Assembly (NCBI RefSeq): GCF_000298195.1
Contig: NZ_BAHC01000065.1
Location: 1 to 45,244, forward strand
Direction of reading: 5' to 3'
DNA length: 45,244 bases
Source: Gordonia rhizosphera NBRC 16068
GTDB taxonomy: Bacteria > Actinomycetota > Actinomycetes > Mycobacteriales > Mycobacteriaceae
Under the pieces are notes generated by a model that was not told the DNA's origin, made no database searches, and was given only the letters and a program-made list of their open reading frames with translations. Shown here piece after piece: positions 1 through 6,783 of the stretch. A program made the position numbers and the translations under genes. Position 1 is the stretch's first letter. Every line of letters begins with the position of its first letter.

Positions 1-942
1 CGGATCAAGGTCTGCGGGCTCGAATGCGTCGGACCCGACGGCCAATTCGCCGTGCCACTTTCCATGTCCCCAGACCGGGTGTCCGTAGCCGATACCCTTC
101 ATCTGGAAGCACATCAGTGGCTCCAGAGTGATGTCACCCATGCTGTCGGCATCGATGGTGTGCGGCGACAAGGTCACGAATCGTGCCCGGCGATGCTCTG
201 GTAGCCAACTGATCTCGTGGTCGACATGCCCGACGCGGACCGGCGGACCCGACGGCTTGGGCACCATCGCGGCGTCGTGCAGCCACTGCGTGCCGTCGGC
301 ATGCTCGAAAACCAAGAAATGGAAACATTCGTCGTCGAAGTGAATGGGGGACCAGAGGAACAGCATCCCACCCGACCCCATCGGTGCGGCTTCGGTGGTC
401 CCGGGTGACAGCCGCGAACCCCAGGAACGGTCCTTGGTCGCGTGGATGCCGGTACCCAGGTCGATCGAGGTGCCATTGGCCTCGATCGACCCGGTCCAGG
501 TGCCCCACTGGGTCGCTCGGGTGACATCCATGAGCAGCCGATTGCCGGCATACGAGGTCTGATGCGCTTCTTCGAACGCCTCCGTCGTGGCGGTGTAGAG
601 AAGGTCGGCGTGGATGTCATACTCGGGAGCGTCGACGATGACCCGGTTGACCCGCATCGGCTCGACGATCTCGATCCGGAGGGGACCGAGTCCCGTGTCG
701 ACGGGATCGGGGTTCATCCGTCCGCTCGCGTGGACCGACACCTGGCGGCCTTCCGTCAGCAGCGAGAAGGCGCCTTCCATCAACTGCTTGTTGGGGTAGC
801 TGCAGAACGCGACCCCGAACATTAGATCTTCGCGGAAACCGTTGAACCAGAATCGATCATAGTGGTTGGGGTTTCCGGAACCGGCCTGTCCGAGCGGTAA
901 TGAGGTCTGATGGACCGGGTAGTCGTCAAAGGCGATCAGCAT
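1..942 (-). CDS. CrtC/AttH-like lipocalin-fold protein (3' end outside window)
   Basis: The frame is open from an ATG at 942 to the left edge, giving at least 314 residues with no stop, so the C-terminus is missing. AGGAG lies about 5 nt upstream of the ATG. Residues 171-177 read DRSWGSR within a Trp- and Gly-rich beta context. This resembles the conserved motif of the hydroxyneurosporene hydratase (CrtC)/AttH lipocalin-like family, and similar proteins of unknown function occur in actinobacterial catabolic clusters. No signal peptide or membrane segment is visible. It is transcribed divergently from the APH-fold phosphotransferase, and the two share a promoter region with an 18-bp inverted repeat. 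A hydratase-like or lipid-binding role on a hydrophobic substrate is inference. Family assignment rests on motif memory only. Confidence 0.6.
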   Translation of the reverse strand, partial: MLIAFDDYPVHQTSLPLGQAGSGNPNHYDRFWFNGFREDLMFGVAFCSYPNKQLMEGAFSLLTEGRQVSVHASGRMNPDPVDTGLGPLRIEIVEPMRVNRVIVDAPEYDIHADLLYTATTEAFEEAHQTSYAGNRLLMDVTRATQWGTWTGSIEANGTSIDLGTGIHATKDRSWGSRLSPGTTEAAPMGSGGMLFLWSPIHFDDECFHFLVFEHADGTQWLHDAAMVPKPSGPPVRVGHVDHEISWLPEHRRARFVTLSPHTIDADSMGDITLEPLMCFQMKGIGYGHPVWGHGKWHGELAVGSDAFEPADLDP

Positions 943-1095
943 GGTGGCTCCTTAGAGGGCGTGATCGGGATCGGACTGTCGGTCCACCAGTGCGGGGCGG
1001 GGAGTCCACAGTCGTTATCCTCGTATTCAAGGCTGTGACACGCATCAGCAACAGTGTAGTGTGTTGTCCAATTCACATTAATTATAGGTCAATGG

Positions 1096-1113
1096 CATGA
1101 ACTATCGTTCATG
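1096..1113. promoter_or_regulatory. 18-bp inverted repeat in divergent promoter
   Basis: CATGAAC-TATC-GTTCATG is a perfect 7+7 inverted repeat with a 4-nt centre. It lies 28 nt before the phosphotransferase start, in the AT-richer 943-1141 spacer between two divergent genes. The shape and size fit a TetR-type operator. The cognate regulator is unknown; the nearest TetR gene (2220-2520) is broken. Confidence 0.5.
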
Positions 1114-1141
1114 GAGAGTGGTACGCAAGGAGTGATCTGCG

Positions 1142-2185
1142 ATGCGCATCTCCCGGTTGAGCAAGGTGTGGCTCGGCGCTGCGCTCGGGATCGATCCGGA
1201 TCGCCTGACCGGACTCACCTCGACACCGGTGGGTGCGGGGCAGATGGCAGACACCTATCGGATCGAGTACTCGGTGGACGGTGAGGTGCGTCCGTCGCTG
1301 GTTCTCAAACTCACCCCGGACAATGACCGGAGTGTGGCGATCGGCCAGAGCGAGAAGAACTATCAGCGTGAGGTCGGCTTCTACCGGGTGTTCGCCGATC
1401 GTCTCGGAGTCCGGACCCCGCGATGTCTGCACGCAGAGGTCGACGGCGATGGAATCGAGTTCGCACTGTTGCTCGAAGATCTCTCGCCGTGTCGACCGGG
1501 AGACCAGCTCGCCGGATGCAGCCTCGAGGAAGCCGAAATGGTCGTCCGGGAGCTGGCCAAGTTGCACGGACCGATGTGGGGTGATCCCCTCCTCGAGAGT
1601 TACGAGTGGCTCCCGGGACCACGGGTTCTCACGCCGGAGCTCAATGCGGTCCGCCCGGCCGCCTTCGACACGTTCTGCGAGCGATTCGACGGTCTCATCG
1701 AGGCCGAGATCCTGGAGGTAGGCCGCAAGCTGTTCTCCAGTGGGAGGTTCTTCGACGTGCAACACGAGTGTGTGGGCACCATCCAACACGGCGATTTCCG
1801 GCCCGACAACCTCATTTTCGAGGTTGCCGGGGGGAAAGAGGCAGTCGCGGTTGTGGATTGGCAGACGGTGCAGCGCGGCCCCGGGGCGCTCGACCTGGCA
1901 TTCTTCCTCGGCGCGGCGCTGGCTCCGGAGGACCGGCGGGCATCGGAGAAGTCGCTGATCGAGATCTATCACCAGGATCTGCTTTCCTACGGCGTCCCCG
2001 ACTACTCCTTGGACGACTGTCGTCGCGACTACGCGACGTTCGCGCTCTACCAGTACGTCGTGGGCGTAGGTGCTGCGCTGACCGTCAAGCAGACCGACCG
2101 CGGCGACCGGCTATTCGTCTCGATGGTGCGTCGTGCCGGTCAGCACGCACTGGACCTGGACTCGATCGGGCATCTGTCCGCGTGA
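1142..2185 (+). CDS. APH-fold phosphotransferase family protein
   Basis: The 347-residue protein has the aminoglycoside phosphotransferase/choline kinase fold. The catalytic loop HGDFRPDN is at residues 216-223 (D218 base, N223 metal ligand), the metal-binding VDW at 238-240, and a probable ATP-binding lysine at K56 (VLKL). It should transfer a phosphate from ATP to a hydroxyl or amine of a small cytosolic substrate. The start is an ATG after the AAGGAG at 1128-1133. The gene pairs divergently with a CrtC/AttH-like gene and sits in a catabolic region, so a metabolic substrate such as a terpenoid or steroid alcohol seems likelier than an antibiotic; this is inference. Family confidence is high, substrate unknown. 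Confidence 0.85.
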   Translation: MRISRLSKVWLGAALGIDPDRLTGLTSTPVGAGQMADTYRIEYSVDGEVRPSLVLKLTPDNDRSVAIGQSEKNYQREVGFYRVFADRLGVRTPRCLHAEVDGDGIEFALLLEDLSPCRPGDQLAGCSLEEAEMVVRELAKLHGPMWGDPLLESYEWLPGPRVLTPELNAVRPAAFDTFCERFDGLIEAEILEVGRKLFSSGRFFDVQHECVGTIQHGDFRPDNLIFEVAGGKEAVAVVDWQTVQRGPGALDLAFFLGAALAPEDRRASEKSLIEIYHQDLLSYGVPDYSLDDCRRDYATFALYQYVVGVGAALTVKQTDRGDRLFVSMVRRAGQHALDLDSIGHLSA

Positions 2186-2219
2186 TGGATCGCCACCGAG
2201 GCGTGGGGCGGTCCGGTCG

Positions 2220-2520
2220 TCACGATCGTGACCGCTCCGCGGCCTCGAGTTCCGGCGCGATCAGATCGATGAATTCGTCGCTGATGCGTCGGGCATCCTC
2301 GTACGAGCCCGCGGCCAGTCGGACCCGGCTGAAGACGGTGTTGTTGATCGCCCACAGCATCAGGCCGAGATCGCGCGCGCGCGATCGGCCGGTAGGACAT
2401 CGAGTTCACCGACGAGCCAATCGAAGCCGTTCTGCTGGAACTCGACGACGAGCGTCTTGATCCGGGGATTGGTGGTGAAGGGCTTCGTCGGACCGTGGAT
2501 CTGAAGCGCTGCGGCCGGCC
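2220..2520 (-). pseudogene. TetR-family regulator remnant, 5'-truncated and frameshifted
   Basis: Downstream of the frameshift, minus-strand 2370-2220 encodes a TetR-like C-terminal helix set (LMLWAINNTVFSRVRLAAG... ending AAERSRS-stop). Upstream, a different frame (about 2520-2384) encodes matching TetR ligand-domain sequence (EFQQNGFDWLVGELDVLPADRAR). The frames change at a (CG)6 run at 2372-2383; removing one CG unit restores continuity as ADRARDLGLMLW. No helix-turn-helix domain is found upstream of about 2520, so the DNA-binding half is also gone. This is a decayed repressor that probably once faced the thiolase/ligase operon. A sequencing error could explain the CG change but not the missing N-terminus. 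Confidence 0.7.
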
Positions 2521-2671
2521 ATCGCGTCCTCGTTCCATCGTCTGGATGGCATCCCGCGATGGACGGGATGGGGGTACACCGTGTATCTGTGTTGCGACTG
2601 CGCACACCGGAATATCTGAATTATGGTTCAATCTCTTGTATCAATATGATAGACATCGATCTAATCTGAAG

Positions 2672-2682
2672 TTAGAGTCTAA
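2672..2682. promoter_or_regulatory. Small palindrome in AT-rich promoter region
   Basis: TTAGA-G-TCTAA is an 11-bp odd palindrome inside an unusually AT-rich stretch (about 2610-2700) with flanking ATCGAT copies at 2655-2660 and 2687-2692. It lies upstream of the decayed thiolase start and the acyl-CoA ligase gene, where a promoter and operator are expected. This is weak evidence, given only as a candidate. Confidence 0.3.
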
Positions 2683-2767
2683 TTCTATCGATCGAGATGC
2701 GGTTTGAACTGCCGTATGAGTCTTGTGGCCACATCTGGACGATCCCCGAAACCACCGGAGAGTTTCA

Positions 2768-2960
2768 ATGGACGAGGTGTTCATCTACGACCACGCGCGG
2801 GCCCCCCGGGCGCGGGGAAATGGCCGGATCTGCTGCTCAGATGGCTGATCGCGGTGAGACGTTTTACGGCAAGAATGCCGTCGCGTCGCCCGGGGCGCTC
2901 GGGCGGACGACCGATCCGAAGGCGCCGGCGGCGATGGCAGGACAGGGGCAGACGACGTGA
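2768..2960 (+). pseudogene. Thiolase N-terminal remnant joined to another reading frame
   Basis: An ATG at 2768 with GGAG 7 nt upstream opens MDEVFIYDHARAPRARGNG, which closely resembles the first residues of acetyl-CoA acetyltransferases. The frame runs into a stop at 2846-2848 after 26 codons. From about 2810, another frame continues to a stop at 2958-2960 that overlaps the GTG start of the ligase (GTGA), as the end of an upstream operon gene would. The simplest reading is an internal deletion that left the start of a thiolase gene and a piece of the 3' end of it or another gene. I do not recognise the C-terminal piece. Confidence 0.55.
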
Positions 2961-4543
2961 CAGCCGATACCATCTACGACGATCCCGCGTTGAGCGCCAA
3001 CGGTATCTACAGTTGGGGTCGTAATCGTCCGGAACGTACGGCGCTGATCAACGACGCGACCGGTGAGACGGTCAACTTCGGGCAACTCCTGGCGCGGGCC
3101 AACAGCATCGCCAACCAGATCCGGGCGCTCGGGTTGGAGGAGGGCGATGTCGTCGCGAGTTGGCAGCGCAACAGCATCGAGCAGTGGGAGTTCTTCGCGG
3201 GCGCGATGCAACTCGGGCTCCAACTGGTGCCGATCAGCACTCATCTGACGGATGCCGAAGTCGAGTACATCCTCGCCGATTCGGGTGCTCGTCTCCTCGT
3301 TGCCTCCAGCGAACTGGCAGAGCGTCTGAGCCGGACGGAGACGATTCCAGCAGACCGACGATTCGCCGCGGGGCCGGAGGTGGCCGGGTGGCGGCCGTTC
3401 ACGGATTTACGCGACGGTGGTTCGGCCGACGCCCCGACGGACCGCGTGGCGGGTGCGTTCATGTACTACACATCAGGCACCACCGGGCGCCCCAAGGGAG
3501 TCCGCCGCACCCTGTACCGGATCACGCCCGAGGTGTATGCGGCAGGGTCGGCCGCCTTCCTCAGCAGGTTCGGGATCGAGGGCGATCCCGGTATCGCATT
3601 GCTGTTCTCCCCCGCCTACCACGCCGCGCCGGGTACCAACATGTGGATTGCGCTCAGCCAGGGGTTCACGGTGGTCATCCTGGAGAAGTTCGATGCCGAG
3701 AAGGTGCTGCGATCGATTCCGAAGTACGGCATCTCGCTCATGAACTCGGTTCCTACGCAGATCCATCGGATGCTGGCGCTGTCCGAGGAGCTCCGGGCCG
3801 GGCTGGATATGTCCAGTCTGCGCAATGTCCTCGTCGCCGGGGCGAAATTCGCGCCGACTCTGAAGACGCGCGCACTGGACTACTTCGGGCCGGTGGTGTG
3901 GGAGTACTTTGCCGCCACCGAGGGATTCGTCTGCGCGGCGAGCCCGGAGGAAGCGCGAGAGCGGCCGGGAACCGTCGGACGACCCGATCCCGAATCGATC
4001 AGGATTCTCGACGAGGACGGCAATGAGGTCGCATCGGGAGTGACCGGGACCATTCATTTCCGGTCGTTGGGCGGAGTCTTCTCCTATCACAACGATGCCG
4101 AGAAGACCGCGAAAAGTGTTGATGCCGAAGGATTCATCAATTGCGGCGATCTGGGATACCTCGACGATGACGGGTACCTCTACATCCAGGACCGGCGGGT
4201 CGACCTCATCATCACCGGCGGGGTCAATGTCTACCCGGCGGAGGTCGAGCAGCGACTCGCCGAGCATCCCGCAGTGGCAGACGTCGCGGTTGTCGGTGTG
4301 CCCGACGAGGAGTGGGGTCATAGTGTCGTCGCGGCTGTGCAGCTGAATCCCGAGTACACGCCCGGTGAGGAACTGGCGGACGAGCTGCGCACCTTCTGCC
4401 GGGACGCACTGGCCGGTCCCAAGGTTCCGCGCACGATCGTCTTCGAGTCGGAGCTGCCCCGCACCCCCACCGGCAAGATGCGACGCAACCTGGTCCGCGA
4501 CGAACTCACCAACAGCCTGGCCGCCCGGTTCGCATCGTCGTGA
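2957..4543 (+). CDS. Acyl-CoA ligase, AMP-forming (FadD type)
   Basis: The 528-residue ANL-superfamily enzyme activates a carboxylic acid to acyl-AMP and then acyl-CoA. The AMP-binding loop YTSGTTGRPKG is at residues 171-181, the A5 motif FAATEG follows mid-protein, the hinge region is DRRVDLIITGGVNVYP, and the C-terminal PRTPTGKMRR (501-510) carries catalytic K507. Length and motifs are complete. The start is a GTG overlapping the stop of the upstream remnant frame (GTGA), which suggests former translational coupling. The next gene has its own operator. Substrate is not predictable; the neighbours suggest a branched, ring-bearing or steroid-like acid. Confidence 0.9.
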   Translation: MTADTIYDDPALSANGIYSWGRNRPERTALINDATGETVNFGQLLARANSIANQIRALGLEEGDVVASWQRNSIEQWEFFAGAMQLGLQLVPISTHLTDAEVEYILADSGARLLVASSELAERLSRTETIPADRRFAAGPEVAGWRPFTDLRDGGSADAPTDRVAGAFMYYTSGTTGRPKGVRRTLYRITPEVYAAGSAAFLSRFGIEGDPGIALLFSPAYHAAPGTNMWIALSQGFTVVILEKFDAEKVLRSIPKYGISLMNSVPTQIHRMLALSEELRAGLDMSSLRNVLVAGAKFAPTLKTRALDYFGPVVWEYFAATEGFVCAASPEEARERPGTVGRPDPESIRILDEDGNEVASGVTGTIHFRSLGGVFSYHNDAEKTAKSVDAEGFINCGDLGYLDDDGYLYIQDRRVDLIITGGVNVYPAEVEQRLAEHPAVADVAVVGVPDEEWGHSVVAAVQLNPEYTPGEELADELRTFCRDALAGPKVPRTIVFESELPRTPTGKMRRNLVRDELTNSLAARFASS

Positions 4544-4619
4544 TGAAGCCGGTCGGCGTACCGAATTCTGCGGCGGTGAGGATCGTGAGTTCTGACCGCG
4601 GAAGTTGTTGCCGCAATCT

Positions 4620-4640
4620 ATACTGTCTGTAATACAGTAT
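4620..4640. promoter_or_regulatory. Operator-like inverted repeat ACTGT-N7-ACAGT (site 1)
   Basis: ATACTGT-CTGTAAT-ACAGTAT is a perfect 7+7 inverted repeat with a 7-nt centre, about 80 nt upstream of the hydrolase start. The same core and spacing (ACTGT-N7-ACAGT) recurs at 36723-36739 before an SDR gene, which suggests one regulator for both. TATGAAT at 4638-4644 could serve as a -10 element overlapping the site. Confidence 0.6.
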
Positions 4641-4720
4641 GAATAAACCACAACATGATCGGATGTTCATCAAGGCCTGTCAGGGACCTCGTCGCGGCCG
4701 ATCGGAGGAGTGTCGAAACC

Positions 4721-5719
4721 ATGCGTCAGTCGAGAACGCCATCACCGCAGGGCGTCATGTTGCTCGCGCCGGAGCTCCGTGAGGCGGCCAGGAATCTTGA
4801 TGTCTACCAGTACCTTCCCAACACCATCGACGGCGAGCGCACCCGGGTTGCCCAGCTCGACGCGGCCCGGGCCGAGACCGCCGATGTGTCCGGAGTGGAT
4901 ATCGAGGATCGGGACGTCATCGGTCCGGGCGGAGGCAGGCTCAAGGTGCGCGTCTATCGTGGAACGACTGCCGAGTCGGCACCGGCGGTGCTGTACGCGC
5001 ACGGAGGGGGTTTCGTCAGCGGGAACCTCGACACGGACTTCGCCGCATGTGCCGAACTGGCCCGCGCCGCGGACTGTGCGGTCGTGTCGGTCGACTACCG
5101 ACTGGCGCCCGAGCATCCCTTCCCGGCGCCGGTTGAGGACTTCGAGTCGGCGTTCTACGGCATGGTCGAGGCATCGTCTGATTTCGGGATCGACCCGGAG
5201 CGGGTGGCGGTGATGGGTCGTGGCGCCGGGGCCTGCCTTGCGGCGCTGATCGCCCACCGCGACTTCGATTCCCGAGGGCCGGATCTGCTGCTGCAAGTGT
5301 TACATCAGCCGATGCTCGACGTCGACGCCTCGCGCTCACGAGAGCTGTTCGCTCGAAGCCCGGGGGTGACCGGCGAGAACGTCGCCCGTAGCTGGTCTGC
5401 CTATCTCGGTGCGCATCCGGCCGGCGAGGCGAGCGTGCCGGCGTATCGGCAGAACCTGGAAGGTGTGACGCCCTGCTTGATCAGCGCGGCGGAGATCGAT
5501 CCGTGCCGAGACGAGGCGGTCGCATATGCAACCCGCCTGCTCGGGGCGTACGTCCCCACCGAGCTGCATCTCGTTGCGTCGACCTTCCATGGCTTCGATA
5601 CGGCAGTCCCCGACTGGGAGGTGTCGGTGGCAACGCGACAGCTCCACGCGCGCATGCTCCGGCGCTCTTTCGCGGTGCCGATGTCGAAGCGTCCGAACCT
5701 GTTCGAGGCATTCGCCTGA
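4721..5719 (+). CDS. HSL-family alpha/beta hydrolase with nucleophile Ser replaced by Gly
   Basis: The 332-residue protein has the hormone-sensitive-lipase fold: oxyanion HGGG at residues 94-97, DYRLAPEHPFP at 125-135, acid D260 in DPCRDE, and H290 in HGF. The nucleophile elbow, normally GDSAGG, reads GRGAG (166-170), with G168 in place of serine. The codon is GGC, so one base change from AGC would restore Ser. The rest of the fold is intact and the frame is clean, so this is either a recently inactivated esterase or a pseudoenzyme with a binding role. The ATG at 4721 is chosen for GGAGGAG about 10 nt upstream; an upstream in-frame ATG at 4655 lacks one. A separate promoter with an ACTGT/ACAGT operator precedes it. 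Confidence 0.85.
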   Translation: MRQSRTPSPQGVMLLAPELREAARNLDVYQYLPNTIDGERTRVAQLDAARAETADVSGVDIEDRDVIGPGGGRLKVRVYRGTTAESAPAVLYAHGGGFVSGNLDTDFAACAELARAADCAVVSVDYRLAPEHPFPAPVEDFESAFYGMVEASSDFGIDPERVAVMGRGAGACLAALIAHRDFDSRGPDLLLQVLHQPMLDVDASRSRELFARSPGVTGENVARSWSAYLGAHPAGEASVPAYRQNLEGVTPCLISAAEIDPCRDEAVAYATRLLGAYVPTELHLVASTFHGFDTAVPDWEVSVATRQLHARMLRRSFAVPMSKRPNLFEAFA

Positions 5720-5721
5720 CC

Positions 5722-5736
5722 CCGACCGCGGGTCGG
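5722..5736. terminator. Short hairpin between convergent genes
   Basis: CCGACC-GCG-GGTCGG lies 2 nt after the stop of the plus-strand hydrolase and 40 nt beyond the stop of the convergent minus-strand hydrolase. It has no T-tract. It may act as a weak bidirectional terminator. Confidence 0.35.
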
Positions 5737-5775
5737 CGGTGAGCCCCGCGGACCAGTGTCACGGGCGGTCCACAT

Positions 5776-6783
5776 TCACGCCGGCCGGCAGGTGAGTCCC
5801 CGCTGCAGCGCGGCGTGCAGGTCGCGCAGGTGACTTCGGCTGATCTGCGCCCCGGGCACCATGGTGTATCCGTGGTAGCCGCCCGGATACACGTGAAGTT
5901 CCACCGGAACACCGTCGCGGATGAGTCGCGACGCGTAGATGATGTCCTCGTCCACGAAAAGGTCGATGGAACCCACGCAGAGATATGTGGGGGGAAGTCC
6001 CTCGGCCGATTCGACGCGGGCCGCGGCCGCATAAGCGGGCACATCCGGGCTTCCGAGGGCGTCGCCCAGGTAGGACTGCCACCCGAACCTGTTGTCATCC
6101 GGAGTCCAGATGAACTCCCCTGCATAGGGATTTGGGTCGGTCGCGGTCGCCGTCCGATCATCGAGCATGGGATAGACCAGCGCCTGGAACGCCACCGGGT
6201 GTTCGCCGCGATCTCGTGCAAGGACAGACAACGATGCGGCGAGGCCACCTCCGGCACTCGAACCGCCGACGCCGATCCGCTCCGGATCGATACCCAGCGA
6301 CGCGGCCTCACGATGCATCCACGTCAACACCGTGTAACAGTCGTCGAGTGCCCCCGGGTACGCGGTCTCCGGCGCCAAACGATAGTCGACGGAGACCACG
6401 ACGGTTCCGGTGACCGACGCGATCTGGGCGCAGGTCGCGTCGTCGTCGTCGGCGGAACCGAGGATGAAACCGCCCGCATGCATCCACACCATGCCCGCCG
6501 CCGGCCCGACGGCCTCGCGGGGTTCGTACTGCAGCACACGGACATCGGGTCCACCCGGCGAACCCGCGATCCGACGCTCCGTCACGATCACGTCGGGAAA
6601 CAGCTCGGCGGCCGACGGTCGTGCCGACATGGATTGGCGCAGGCGTTCTCTGATGGTGGGCAGCGACTCGACGGTGAACTCGAACGGTGGGTACACCTCG
6701 AGAGGAGCTGCGATCTCCGGATCGACCAGGTGCCGGGAGCGGAAGGTCGTGGCATTGCTGCCCATGTTCGTGTCCGATCTCAC
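5776..6783 (-). CDS. HSL-family alpha/beta hydrolase (esterase/lactonase)
   Basis: This 335-residue hormone-sensitive-lipase-type esterase carries HAGG (102-105, a variant of HGGG), DYRLAPET (133-140), nucleophile S176 in GSSAGG, acid D274 and H304 in YHGY, so the triad is complete. The GTG at 6783 overlaps the BVMO stop as GTGA, indicating translational coupling; an ATG at 6765 is an alternative start. Coupling to a Baeyer-Villiger monooxygenase suggests hydrolysis of the ester or lactone that enzyme makes. That pairing is well known, but the substrate is inference. The convergent neighbour at 4721 is a homologue lacking the serine. Confidence 0.88.
   Translation of the reverse strand: MRSDTNMGSNATTFRSRHLVDPEIAAPLEVYPPFEFTVESLPTIRERLRQSMSARPSAAELFPDVIVTERRIAGSPGGPDVRVLQYEPREAVGPAAGMVWMHAGGFILGSADDDDATCAQIASVTGTVVVSVDYRLAPETAYPGALDDCYTVLTWMHREAASLGIDPERIGVGGSSAGGGLAASLSVLARDRGEHPVAFQALVYPMLDDRTATATDPNPYAGEFIWTPDDNRFGWQSYLGDALGSPDVPAYAAAARVESAEGLPPTYLCVGSIDLFVDEDIIYASRLIRDGVPVELHVYPGGYHGYTMVPGAQISRSHLRDLHAALQRGLTCRPA

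Noticed and set aside
1142..2185. Aminoglycoside resistance kinase
   Set aside because: The APH fold is shared by many metabolic kinases, and the surrounding genes are catabolic. Nothing in the sequence supports antibiotic substrates.
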